Part shown: positions 16,475-25,385 of the stretch, one piece after another
How positions within the stretch are numbered: the first letter of the stretch is position 1
Layout of the letters: every line of letters starts with the position of its first letter
Origin: Butyrivibrio fibrisolvens 16/4
Lineage (GTDB): Bacteria > Bacillota > Clostridia > Lachnospirales > Lachnospiraceae
NCBI GenBank assembly: GCA_000209815.1
Contig: FP929036.1
Span: 2,741,380-2,805,379, forward strand
Direction: 5' to 3'
DNA: 64,000 bases
Notes under the pieces: generated by a model
Database searches by the model: none
What the model was told of the DNA's origin: nothing
The model's input: the letters and a program-made list of their open reading frames with translations, nothing else
Program-made: the position numbers and the translations under genes

Positions 16475-17106
16475 TACAACCACACACCTATCATCGACTG
16501 TACTTTCTTTAGAACCTTTCGTTCCTTGGCAAACTCCATTAGTTTTGCCACATCTTTATCTTCATCCATAATGTATGCCCATACGCCCTTTTTGAAATCT
16601 TCTCTATCAACTTTTTCCTGATATTTTAGAAAGTCACAGATTAGACGCTCTTTTGTGTAAATCTTCATTTTTCCACCAGCAAAATCAGTTTCTGTCACTC
16701 CAAGCTCCATTACTTCTGGCTCAGTATAATATGGGTCTACAATAGGATAGTCTATATTGAATCTTGATTTACTTGTGTTTTTATTAATAGCTATACTCCA
16801 TTTATATGGCCTATCCTTTAAATAACCATAAACGTATAGTGCTGTTTCCATAGTAAGGATTCCATCCTGTCCAAACAGTTTATAAATCCACTGATCCTCC
16901 GTGCATTCAAAATACTTTGTTGTATAATATCCGTTTTTAACTCTAATGAGATAGCCTTCCTCCACAAAAGAAAGTACTCTTCGATAATCAACTCCTAGTG
17001 CTTCTATCTCACTGGTTTTCACCAGCCCACTATTTTGCTCTACTAAGTCATTAATCTGCTCTAACTGATATTGTTTCTTTTCATCACGTGATAATAGCAT
17101 TTCCAT
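16474..17106 (-). CDS. AbiEi-like antitoxin/transcriptional regulator
   Basis: 210-residue protein of the type IV antitoxin AbiEi kind. An N-terminal winged helix is visible (LVKTSEIEALGVDYRRVLSFVEEGYLIR then KNGYYT), followed by the AbiEi C-terminal region (LTMETALYVYGYLKDRPYKW, VTETDFAGGKMKIYTKERLICDFL, DREDFKKGVWAYI). In known systems the winged helix autorepresses the operon. I choose the ATG at 17106 because AGAGGAG precedes it by nine bases; an upstream in-frame ATG at 17175 has no ribosome site. TAATG coupling to the toxin-like gene. Confidence 0.75.
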   Translation of the reverse strand: MEMLLSRDEKKQYQLEQINDLVEQNSGLVKTSEIEALGVDYRRVLSFVEEGYLIRVKNGYYTTKYFECTEDQWIYKLFGQDGILTMETALYVYGYLKDRPYKWSIAINKNTSKSRFNIDYPIVDPYYTEPEVMELGVTETDFAGGKMKIYTKERLICDFLKYQEKVDREDFKKGVWAYIMDEDKDVAKLMEFAKERKVLKKVQSMIGVWL

Positions 17107-17300
17107 TTTTTCCACTCCTCTCTTCTCTGCGAGGTAATTATTATTAATTATCCCATTCTTAAAAATAACTGTCAAACATTGAAAAATCGCTATTTCTACA
17201 TTGTTTCTAATTTTTATATTGTCAGATATGTCTTTTATAAAACCAATAATTGTCTTATAATATTAGTAGTACTATAAATGGTGTCTTTTAAGGGGGAATT

Positions 17301-17811
17301 ATGTCTGAAGAAAAGATTACTCTTAGAAAAAATCCATCTCGTAAGGAATGTGAAAAAGTTATTAAAAAATACTTATGACTGAAGTTCTTGAGCGCGGTAC
17401 TAATGAGCACTTTAAAACTGCTGCGGATTTTATGGGATATTTTCAATCCTTGTATCCTGCCAGTGATAGTCTTACCAAACAGGTCCAACGAGCTGTGAAG
17501 GCACTTGGTATGCCAAAGGATGAAAAAGGCTATTTCATCATCAATAAAACTGAGGATCAATTAAACCAGGATAAAGAAATAGCTTTCCTTCTCAAAAAAC
17601 AAAGGCTGAGCTTTTACCTGTTGGTGAATATGAAACCCTTTTTCTCAAAGCTGACGGCCAATACAAGGATTATCTATATCAGCTACTTTCCGAATCTGAT
17701 ACCTTTGCTGATAAGGTTATTACCATGATTAACTCTTCTAACGGCATTATATTGTTTACAAACAATGCACATCAATTAGAAATGCTAGTAAATAGTCTGA
17801 TAAATAGATGA
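17301..17811 (+). CDS. ArgR-like winged-helix protein, frame broken twice
   Basis: After adding one A at each of two A6 runs (17364-17369 and 17594-17599) a single frame of about 170 residues runs from the ATG at 17301 (AGGGGG nine bases upstream) to 17811. It starts MSEEKITLRKNPS, has a helical N-terminal segment with QVQRAVKALGMPKDEKGYFI, which resembles the wing of arginine repressor, and ends GIILFTNNAHQLEMLVNSLI, like the oligomerisation domain tip. The match to ArgR is weak and made by eye. It is divergent from the AbiE-like operon. Confidence 0.5.
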
Positions 17812-17856
17812 TTTGTTTCTTTAGTTAAAATAATATTTTTACAGTCTATATAATTT

Positions 17857-17893
17857 AAAAACGACAGCTATTATGATTTTAGCTGTCGTTTAT
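17857..17893. terminator. Bidirectional terminator
   Basis: AAACGACAGCT-10-AGCTGTCGTTT, with A and T runs on either side, lies between convergent genes: the ArgR-like gene and the carboxypeptidase. Confidence 0.88.
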
Positions 17894-17939
17894 TGTTCTT
17901 CTTGTCGTTGTAGTCTTAATACAAGACATTTATTGTCGT

Positions 17940-19331
17940 TTATTTGCGTCTTCTTCGCTTTTTTCCATTATCTCTAATGATTGTCATATTAGTTTTGGTA
18001 GGTTTTGTATGTCTACTTCTAAATCTATGTCTGAATAAAAGAATCTCACTAGATTTACTTCTAATAAACAATACTAATGCCACGAAGGCTATTACGCAAA
18101 GAATTATTAATCCTATTTTTGGATAATCAACTTGAATATATTCTTTTCCACTACCACCCTGCTCTGTTGGTATGTTGTCAAATGGATAACTCTTTATTTC
18201 TGCATTTGTAAATACCAGATTTGCCTGGCCTACTGCTCTGTCAGCGTATGTATATTTTAACTGGCCAACCACTGACTTGTTGTTTTTATCACTATATGGA
18301 ACAACCTCTGATACAACGTCTAAAACACTGGCTGTCTTAGGGATTACTATCATTCCCTTTTTATCAATTTTTATCAGATCACTATTTTCGCTTAATATTC
18401 CTGTGATATTTGTATCTTCTTCAGATATTGATGCAAAATCTGCTACTGAATAGGTACTAAAATTATCAAAGCAGTACTCAAACAAGTTTGTGCTATCAGG
18501 ATACTGTTCTCCAACTGTATCCTTCATTACTACACAAATTAATGTCATTCCATCTTTCTTTGCATAAGTAACAAGTGTTGCTCCTGCAACTGCTGTATAT
18601 CCAGTTTTTCCGCCAAGACAATAATCATATATATATTTGTTTGATTTATAGTAATGAAGCATCTGATGATGATTATTTAGCGGTGTTGGATCAGCGTGCT
18701 TATTTGTAGGTGGAATTGTGTAGTTCTTTGTTCCAACAATCTCTGCAAACTTTGGAATTGCAAATGCTGCTCTTGAAATGAGAGCCATATCATGGGCTGT
18801 TGTGTAGTGTTCCTCATCCGGCAAACCATTTGTGTTATTAAAATGAGTATTTGTACATCCTAGTTCTTTGGCCTTTTCATTCATCATCTTTACAAATGAT
18901 GGAATATCTCCAGCCACGTGCTCACCTAATGCGTAGGCACATTCATTTGCCGACTCTAGCATCATACCGTATAGAGTCTGCTCAACTGTCATTTCCTCAT
19001 TTACGTCTCTGGCTATACTAGAAGAACCAAGCTCTGTTCCATATACTGCTTCTGCAGAAAACTTAACTGTCTCGTCTAGCTTACACTTTTCAAGTACTAT
19101 TAAAGCTGTCATTATCTTTGTGATGCTGGCTGGATAATGAACCTCATCTATATTCTTTGAATATAAAATTGTTCCTGTTTCCTGCTCCATTATTATGGCT
19201 GATTCTGCAGTTACATCTACTCCGCTAGGCCAATAATCTGCAGCCTTTACATCCCTATAATTAAATAAAAATAACCCGTTTATTAATAATACAAACGCTA
19301 ATAATTTACTTATAAATCTTTTTAAACTCAT
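17940..19331 (-). CDS. dacA: D-alanyl-D-alanine carboxypeptidase (PBP5/DacA type)
   Basis: Low-molecular-weight penicillin-binding protein that trims the terminal D-Ala of peptidoglycan stem peptides. A signal peptide (MSLKRFISKLLAFVLLINGLFLF, cleavage near VKA) precedes the catalytic domain with SITK (Ser69-Lys72), SAN near residue 127 and KTG in LGGKTGYTAVAGAT. A beta-rich C-terminal domain follows, then a membrane span (IGLIILCVIAFVALVLFI) and a basic cytoplasmic tail ending KKRRRRK. So it is membrane-anchored with the catalytic part outside. 463 residues, intact; single gene. Confidence 0.93.
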   Translation of the reverse strand: MSLKRFISKLLAFVLLINGLFLFNYRDVKAADYWPSGVDVTAESAIIMEQETGTILYSKNIDEVHYPASITKIMTALIVLEKCKLDETVKFSAEAVYGTELGSSSIARDVNEEMTVEQTLYGMMLESANECAYALGEHVAGDIPSFVKMMNEKAKELGCTNTHFNNTNGLPDEEHYTTAHDMALISRAAFAIPKFAEIVGTKNYTIPPTNKHADPTPLNNHHQMLHYYKSNKYIYDYCLGGKTGYTAVAGATLVTYAKKDGMTLICVVMKDTVGEQYPDSTNLFEYCFDNFSTYSVADFASISEEDTNITGILSENSDLIKIDKKGMIVIPKTASVLDVVSEVVPYSDKNNKSVVGQLKYTYADRAVGQANLVFTNAEIKSYPFDNIPTEQGGSGKEYIQVDYPKIGLIILCVIAFVALVLFIRSKSSEILLFRHRFRSRHTKPTKTNMTIIRDNGKKRRRRK

Positions 19332-19468
19332 ATCTTTTATGACGCCCCTATTTCTTGTCTCTATTTTTCATAATTAAGATTATAATTAAAATATCTTTCT
19401 TTAGCTACTTTTTTATATATTTATTATGATATAATCAAGTTCATTCATTTATTTGTTCGGAGGTTTCA

Positions 19469-20113
19469 ATGAGATTAAGAAATATCCCTGGAGCTGATGA
19501 AGTGGTTGCAAACAGTCCTTATTGTATTGCAAACCCTACCAAGCTCAAAGGTTCATTTAAAAAAGAAGTTTTTAATAATGATAATCCGCTCTATATAGAG
19601 ATTGGAATGGGCAAAGGACAGTTTATCACAACCCTTGCCAAGCAGAATCCAAATATTAACTATATTGGTATCGAAAGATACACTAGTGTTTTGCTTAGAG
19701 CAATTCAAAAAGTTCAAGAAGAAGACATACCTAATCTTCGCTTCATCTGTTTTGATGCAGCCGAGATTCTTGATATTTTTAGCTGCTACGAGGTAGATAG
19801 AATTTATCTTAACTTTAGTGATCCTTGGCCAAAGGATAGACACAGCAAACGTAGACTTACATCTTCTACTTTCTTAAACCGTTACAATGCTATACTTGCA
19901 AAGGATGGTCATATTGAATTTAAAACTGATAACAGGGGTCTTTTTGATTTCTCTGTTGAAGAAATCGATAATCATCCTCTTTGGAAATTAGATGCCATCA
20001 CTTATGACTTACATAATGATTCCACAATGAACGAGGGTAACGTGATGACTGAATATGAAGAAAAGTTTTCTAGTCAGGGAAATCCTATTTTCAAATTAGT
20101 GGCTAGTCGATAA
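19469..20113 (+). CDS. trmB: tRNA (guanine-46-N7)-methyltransferase
   Basis: TrmB makes m7G46 in tRNA variable loops. RNIPGADEVVANSPYCIANP at the N-terminus, the SAM motif YIEIGMGKGQFITTLA, NYIGIERYTSVLLRAIQK, and LNFSDPWPKDRHSKRRLTS are diagnostic. The C-terminal NVMTEYEEKFSSQGNPIFKL supplies the tRNA-contacting segment. 214 residues, intact, GGAGG six bases before the ATG. Opposite in strand to its neighbours, followed by its own terminator. Confidence 0.95.
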   Translation: MRLRNIPGADEVVANSPYCIANPTKLKGSFKKEVFNNDNPLYIEIGMGKGQFITTLAKQNPNINYIGIERYTSVLLRAIQKVQEEDIPNLRFICFDAAEILDIFSCYEVDRIYLNFSDPWPKDRHSKRRLTSSTFLNRYNAILAKDGHIEFKTDNRGLFDFSVEEIDNHPLWKLDAITYDLHNDSTMNEGNVMTEYEEKFSSQGNPIFKLVASR

Positions 20114-20118
20114 TAAAT

Positions 20119-20147
20119 TAAGACTTACATTTTTTGTAAGTCTTTTT
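20119..20147 (+). terminator. Terminator of trmB
   Basis: AAGACTTAC-6-GTAAGTCTT followed by a T-rich tail directly after the trmB stop codon. Confidence 0.9.
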
Positions 20148-20162
20148 CTTGGTTATATATAC

Positions 20163-20191
20163 AAAAAAACCACCGAGTAAATACTCGATGG
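20163..20191 (-). terminator. Terminator of tRNA-Lys
   Basis: On the minus strand CCATCGAGT-4-ACTCGGTGG (one wobble pair) followed by seven T, eight bases beyond the tRNA end. Confidence 0.85.
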
Positions 20192-20198
20192 TCTGTAG

Positions 20199-20271
20199 TG
20201 CGCGACCAGGGGTTCGAACCCTGGACACCCTGATTAAGAGTCAGGTGCTCTGCCAGCTGAGCTAGTCGCGC
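20199..20271 (-). tRNA. tRNA-Lys (CTT)
   Basis: Cloverleaf on the minus strand: acceptor GCGCGAC / GTCGCGC, D arm with AGCTCAGCTGG, anticodon stem CCTGA / TCAGG with loop CTCTTAA (anticodon CTT), and T arm CCAGGGTTCGAACCCTGG. Discriminator A; CCA is not encoded. 73 bases, with its own terminator. Confidence 0.96.
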
Positions 20272-20449
20272 TTGTTATTTACTTTATTGCCTCAGCAACG
20301 AAAATAAGTATATAGCCTTTTACATATTTTTGCAAGTACTTTTTTAATTTTTTCTATTTTTTCATATTTTCAGTTTAGACTTCTTAAGGAGTTTTCTGAA
20401 TTGTATCTCCCCTTGTTTATCCAGCTTGTTATTCTTTAGATAATATAAC

Positions 20450-20478
20450 AATACCTGCCTCGTTATGAGACAGGTATT
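20450..20478 (-). terminator. Terminator of the FliY-like operon
   Basis: On the minus strand AATACCTGTCTC-5-GAGGCAGGTATT (one wobble) followed by a moderately T-rich tail, 15 bases beyond the membrane-protein stop codon. Confidence 0.75.
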
Positions 20479-20492
20479 ACTTATTAACCTTA

Positions 20493-22048
20493 TTATATGT
20501 TTGCAAAAAGTTTTTCTATTTCTTCTGCACTCATTACTCTATTTGGATCTGTTAAGTCTACTCCAACATCTGGAATTACTATTTCTTCTGCTTTATCTTC
20601 TGCTTGAGGTTCAGGCTCTGGTTCTGGAGCAGCTTCTGGTTCTTCTTCAGCAGGACCACCAACTTCTTCAAGCAACGCATCCAAATCCACACCATCTGCA
20701 GATTCTGTAGACTCTAACACTATTTCTTCTGCTGGTGCTCCCTCCGGCTCGGCCTCTAGTACTATCTCTTCTGCTGGCGCTTCCTCCGGTTCGGCCTCTA
20801 GTACTATCTCTTCTGCTGGCGCTTCCTCCGGCTCGGCCTCTAGTACTATCTCTTCTGCTGGCTCTTCCTCTGGCTCTGCCTCTAGTACTATCTCCTCCGC
20901 TGGCGCTTCCTCTGGCTGGGCTTCCATTGCTATTTCCTCTGCCACTGGTTCTTCAGCAGGCATTTCTAAACTAATTTCTTCTTCAGCAGGAGCTTCTTCT
21001 ACAGGTTCTTCTATACCTACTTCTTCCTCAGCTACTACTTCTTCAGTTGGTTCCTCTAAGCTGATTTCTTCTACTACTTCTTCTACTGGAGGTTCCAGTG
21101 AAATCTCTTCTTCAGCGGCCGGTTCCTCTACTGGCATATCTAAGTCTATACCAAGGTCTTCTACTGGTTCTGATTCATCTGCTACCGCTTCTTCTTCTAC
21201 CGGCATATCTAAATCAATACCAATATCTTCAACTGATTCTTCTACCAATGGCTCCTCTGCTAATGGTTCTTCTTCCACTGGAATATCAAGATCAATTCCT
21301 AAATCCTCAACCGACTCTTCTGCTACTGGCATTTCCTCTTCTGGTTCCGGCATTGATGGCTCAGGCATAGGCGGCTGTTCCATTGTTTGCATTGCCGGCA
21401 TAACTGGTGGAGCCATCTGAAATGGCTGTGCCATAACAGGAATTCCATTTTGAATTTTACCTTCTATATTAGAAATCTGATTTGTTAACTGAGATATCTT
21501 TTGTTGAATGTCAAAATTAGCTTCCTTAAGCATCGCTTGCTGTTTTTCAATTATCTGAGAATTATTTGATTCAATCTTTTCTCTAATTGTAAACAGCTGA
21601 TTAATAAGCTCATCATTTGAATTCATCAAAGCATCTGTATTTTCCTTGCTTCGAGAAATGGTTACTTTCGCTACGGCTTTTTGAGCATTGATAATATCTT
21701 CAGCTGGTAATGAGCTGTTCTGTTCAATATTTCTTAAACGCTCATCCATTTCATCAAAACTCTTTTTATGACGAGATAAGAAGCTTTTTGCGCATTATAT
21801 ATTTCTTCATATTTTTGTGCTTCCATATCCTTACTTTTCAAAGACATATCTAGGATTGCACTTATAAGGAAAAATAGCGCAACAATCATAAGCAGTATGC
21901 CTACCGCCATAAACATAAAATTACTGGCGAAATTAATCATGATATACAGTTCCATCACAATTAATACTGCTACTGCAATTCCCGACAGAATAACCTGGAT
22001 TTTATCCTTCGCTATCTCTCTTTGAAGTTTCTTATTATTCTCGTCCAT
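20493..22048 (-). CDS. Membrane-anchored acidic repeat protein with a FliM-like C-terminal peptide, frame broken once
   Basis: One gene of about 518 residues once a base is added to the T5 run at 21763-21767 (joining VIKKSFDEMDERLRN). N-terminus: two membrane spans (about residues 17-40 and 45-68). Then a coiled coil (ISRSKENTDALMNSNDEL to about 200), a Pro/Met-rich hinge, and a very acidic Glu/Pro region with three copies of VEDLGIDLDMPVEE and five copies of EAEPEEAPAEEIVL. It ends DPNRVMSAEEIEKLFANI, resembling the LSQEEIDALL peptide by which FliM binds CheY-P. It follows the CheC/FliY-like phosphatase gene by eight bases. I recognise no family; a scaffold role for chemotaxis signalling is inference. 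Confidence 0.7.
20713..20922 (-). repeat. Five tandem 42-base repeats in the acidic domain
   Basis: Five adjacent 42-bp units (starting at 20713, 20755, 20797, 20839, 20881) encode the 14-residue block EAEPEEAPAEEIVL with small changes. They are nearly identical at the DNA level, so copy number may vary by slippage or collapse in assembly. Confidence 0.9.
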
Positions 22049-22056
22049 TGTACCCC

Positions 22057-22668
22057 CTAGCTTTCATCCTTTTTATCAAATAGATGTACCATGTCCAATG
22101 CAAAAGAAATAGGATACAGCTGTACCATAACAGAATCTACTACTGTACCAATTTTTAAATTAAATGTTATCTTTACAAAATCTATTTCTGGCGACTCAAA
22201 TAATCTTTCAAAGATTTTTACACTTTCAACATCGATGTTATCTGTTTTTGGTGGAGAAATATCTACTACTCTATTTAATAGCTGAGACATAGATGACGCA
22301 GCACTACCCATCATCTGGTTCATAGCCTCTGATACTGCAGATAACTGGATTTCTCCTATTTCATCTGGACCTGCAACACCTGGTCCACCCATCATCAAAT
22401 CAGCTATTATTTTTACATCATTTTCTTTTAAAATTAAAACATTACTACCTGATAATCCTTTTACATAATTTATATGAACCAACACACAAACATTGTGATA
22501 GTCATCCAAAGATTCGCTTTTTCTGATTAATTCGATTTTTGGTGTTGTAATATCTACTTTTAAGTTATTTAATAATGCACTAAGTGATGTAGCAGATGAC
22601 CCCATGCTAATATTTGCAATTTCCCCAAGAGTATCCTGCTGTTCCTTAGTTAAAGTAACCTCTGCCAT
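22057..22668 (-). CDS. CheC/FliY-like CheY-P phosphatase without a SpoA domain
   Basis: 203-residue protein matching the phosphatase part of FliY, which dephosphorylates CheY-P. Two active-site copies of the S/D-x3-E-x2-N pattern are present: DTLGEIAN (N-terminal) and SAVSEAMN (C-terminal), each followed by the expected Pro (ITTP, ISPP); the first spacing is one residue longer than consensus. Whole FliY proteins continue into a FliN-like SpoA domain that docks in the flagellar switch; this one stops after DMVHLFDKKDES. AGGAGGG before the ATG. First gene of a two-gene operon with the membrane-anchored acidic protein. No flagellar genes are nearby. Confidence 0.82.
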   Translation of the reverse strand: MAEVTLTKEQQDTLGEIANISMGSSATSLSALLNNLKVDITTPKIELIRKSESLDDYHNVCVLVHINYVKGLSGSNVLILKENDVKIIADLMMGGPGVAGPDEIGEIQLSAVSEAMNQMMGSAASSMSQLLNRVVDISPPKTDNIDVESVKIFERLFESPEIDFVKITFNLKIGTVVDSVMVQLYPISFALDMVHLFDKKDES

Positions 22669-22880
22669 ATATTGCCGCCCTCCTAATTTTTATTTTCCCC
22701 CTTTACAAAAACATATAGTTCAGTATTCTAATTTTGATTATACAATATTTAAATATTTTAGACTACTTATCACCTTTAACAATTGTATGACAATATTGCG
22801 AAATATCTGTGGATAAACTGTTATTATTTTCAGATAAATACTGCCGATTTTATTGATAATCTACCTGTTATTTTTCGCAT

Positions 22881-22901
22881 AAAAAAGAGCCTTATGGCTC
22901 T
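22881..22901 (-). terminator. Terminator of tRNA-Arg
   Basis: On the minus strand AGAGCC-4-GGCTCT followed by six T, immediately beyond the tRNA 3' end. Confidence 0.88.
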
Positions 22902-22906
22902 AAAAA

Positions 22907-22980
22907 TGTTCGAGATGGGATTCGAACCCACGACCTTCCGCTTAGGAGGCGGACGCTCTATCCAGCTGAGCTACTCAAAC
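22907..22980 (-). tRNA. tRNA-Arg (CCT)
   Basis: Cloverleaf on the minus strand: acceptor GTTTGAG / CTCGAAC (one wobble), D arm AGCTCAGCTGG, anticodon stem TCCGC / GCGGA with loop CTCCTAA (anticodon CCT), T arm GTGGGTTCGAATCCCAT. Discriminator A; CCA not encoded. 74 bases. Confidence 0.95.
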
Positions 22981-23091
22981 ATACCGATGTAAATTCACAA
23001 CTATTAGATTTTAATCCACTAGATGAGAAAAATCAAGGTTACAATGTAGTAGCAAAAGCTACTACATTGTAGTATTTTTATAGCTCATATA

Positions 23092-23963
23092 CTAATCAAA
23101 TAATACTGTTCCCTGTAACCAAATAATTCCTTTGAATCTTCTGCCAACTGTAGGCTCACCAAATAAATCCTTTTTATTTATGCAAACCTCTAATATTACG
23201 TCATTACTTTCAACTGTCATCAGACATAGCTCTTCCATTGTAAGATGATTTACCACATATCTTACATCAAGAATATCACCTAAAATCTCGTATTTATCAT
23301 TTTCTATACCGTAAGGCATGAAGAAAGTTGTAACTACACTAAAAATGTCCTCTCTAGTTACACGACGAGAAATTTTTTGATATAAATCAATCTCATCCAT
23401 TGTAAGACTTTCTAATGCTTCTTCATTTCCCTCTCTGGCCTGCTCTACTAAGCTTATACGCTTTTGATTATTCATTTTTTCCTTAATACGACTTTTCTCA
23501 TTATCATATACAGGTAAAATGATTTTTCCATCTGTAGAAAGGGCTGCTAATCTGATATCTCTATTTGAAGATTTTCCATCTATAATATTTTTCTAAGAAA
23601 CTCACCCATGTTCTGCAACTGAAAAATAAGATTAACTCCTAACCTTATTTCATCGCACATAACATGATAATTATCTTTATCAGTCTGCTTTATTACTTCC
23701 ACATCATTATTAATGGAAATCTTTTGACCGTAAAATGTAGGATAATAATAATCTAATATGAATTCATCATTTTCATTATAGACACCTCTAAGTACAAGAC
23801 CTACATTATCACAAACATTATATCTTAGCTCAACAAATTGATTACCCTCTAAATCAATTGCTGATTCCTGGTATTCAGGTCTCAACATAATTTCTTTGAG
23901 TAATTCTTCAAGTGCATCTTTATTCAGTTTGCTAAAACCAATTGCTGGCATATATTTATGCAT
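23092..23963 (-). CDS. DUF3881 family protein, frame broken once
   Basis: Protein of the DUF3881 family, known almost only from Lachnospiraceae, function unknown. It begins MHKYMPAIGFSKLNKDALEELL. The frame is lost at the T5 run 23586-23590; one extra base joins FLRKNIIDGKSSNRDIRLAAL and continues through EKMNNQKRISLVEQAREGNEEALESL to FKGIIWLQGTVLFD, giving about 290 residues. Soluble, no signal peptide or membrane segment. The start overlaps the DUF4446 stop by one base, so the two are coupled with parB upstream. Confidence 0.78.
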
Positions 23964-24457
23964 TAATTACCACCTAAAGCTTGTTCTAAAGCCTGCTCTT
24001 CTTCTTCAGCAAGCTGGATTATAGAATTTCCATCTATAATTTCCTTAACATAAGTATAACATCCTTCACGAGAATGCATAGCATTAATTATGAATCCTGA
24101 ATTCTTTTCATTTAACATACAAAGAGAAAAACTAAGTTTTCCTCCCATCTCATTAAATGCATCATATTTAACAAGTCCAATCTTCTGGAAACATCCCTGC
24201 ATATTTTTAAAGATTGTATCAATATTTCTTTCGTTGCTGGCATTTGCTTCTATAAGCTCATCAACCTGCTCTAATCTATAAACTAATGTGTCCTCTAAAG
24301 ATCTAGCTGTACTTCCTTGCATGAAGATTTTGTATCTCTTTTTAAGTTTTGCCATCTGTACGATGAAAACTATTAAAAGAATCATCATAATTAGAACTAG
24401 TGCTGCAAGTCCTATTACCACGTAGTCTGAACTAAATCCTAAATATTGCTCTATCAT
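23963..24457 (-). CDS. DUF4446 membrane protein
   Basis: 164-residue protein of the DUF4446 family, commonly next to parA-parB in clostridia. One N-terminal membrane span (VVIGLAALVLIMMILLIVFIV, about residues 13-33) is followed by a basic stop (KLKKRYK), a coiled coil, and a soluble domain with VKYDAFNEMGGKLSFSLCML and NGFIINAMHSREGCYTYVKE-type segments that mark the family. Function unknown. It lies 35 bases downstream of parB and overlaps the DUF3881 gene. Confidence 0.85.
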   Translation of the reverse strand: MIEQYLGFSSDYVVIGLAALVLIMMILLIVFIVQMAKLKKRYKIFMQGSTARSLEDTLVYRLEQVDELIEANASNERNIDTIFKNMQGCFQKIGLVKYDAFNEMGGKLSFSLCMLNEKNSGFIINAMHSREGCYTYVKEIIDGNSIIQLAEEEEQALEQALGGN

Positions 24458-24491
24458 TTATGCTCCTTATATTGTTCTATCGAACATATGT

Positions 24492-25383
24492 TTATTTTAT
24501 ACTTTCTAGCAAATCTACTATTCTATTTAACTCATCCTGAGAATAGTACTCAATCTCTAATCTTCCTGTCTTATTATCCTTGGCATTAATATAAACCTTT
24601 GTACCAAGTACACCTTTAAGCTTTTCCTGTGTCTGCTCATATACAGCCACAAGCTGTGGATCAATCTCAGCAGACTTTCCTTTTTATCTGCATTCTTATC
24701 GTTGATTAACTTCTTTACTTCACGCTCTACATCACGAACAGACATCTTCTGATCAAATGCACGCTCAGCAAATTCATACTGCTTGTCTGGATCTGCAATA
24801 GCAAGCATAGCTCTAGCATGACCAGTAGTAAGTTTGTCATCGACAATCATTTCCTGGACACGCTTATCAAGCTTAAGTAATCTAAGAGCATTTGTAATAG
24901 TAGTTCTACTCTTAGACACCCTTTCAGCTACCTCATCCTGTTTTAATTTAAACTCATCGATAAGTCTAGCAAATGCTAAAGCCTCTTCGATTGGGTTTAA
25001 CTGTTCACGCTGAATATTATCGATAAGTGAAATCTCAACAAACTCCTGCTCGCTGAGTTTCATGATGATTACAGGAACTTCTTTAAAACCAGCAAGTCTT
25101 GCTGCTCTCCATCTACGCTCACCACCGATAATCTCATAATATTTTCCACGGTCCTGAACGATTAATGGATTGATAATTCCATGTATCTTTATATTCTCTG
25201 CTAATTCCTGTAGCTTATCTTCGTCAAAGTTTTTCTAGGCTGAAGCTTATTAGGCTCAACCTTATTAATATCTACATTGACAGGAGCACCATGCTGCTCA
25301 GGATTAACAGCAACAATTCCCTCTTCTTTCTTTACAATAAGAGAATCTAATCCCTTACCAAGACCTCCCTTTTTAGTAGCCAT
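24492..25383 (-). CDS. parB: Chromosome partitioning protein ParB (Spo0J), frame broken twice
   Basis: ParB binds parS, spreads as a CTP-dependent clamp and loads SMC. N-terminus KKGGLGKGLDSLI contacts ParA. Two T5 runs (25230-25234 and 24681-24685) break the frame; adding a base at each restores LQPRKNFDEDKLQEL, the GERRWRAARLAG CTP/spreading motif, the helix-turn-helix (LKQDEVAERVSKSRTTITNAL) and the C-terminal dimer region ending DELNRIVDLLESIK at 24492. About 297 residues. It follows parA with a two-base gap. Two parS sites lie upstream. Confidence 0.94.
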
Positions 25384-25385
25384 AA

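Noticed and set aside
17288-17560. Ninety-residue frame on the minus strand opposite the ArgR-like gene
   Set aside because: No ribosome site and no similarity. The plus strand gives a continuous protein after two homopolymer corrections and has a strong ribosome site.
20713-20922. Regularly spaced 42-bp repeats that could be taken for a CRISPR array
   Set aside because: There are no spacers; the repeats are directly adjacent, in frame, and encode 14 residues each.
20465-21370. Several long Leu/Pro-rich frames on the plus strand
   Set aside because: They are the antisense of the Glu/Pro-rich repeat region, have no ribosome sites and no family similarity. The minus-strand frame has membrane spans, a coiled coil and an operon context.
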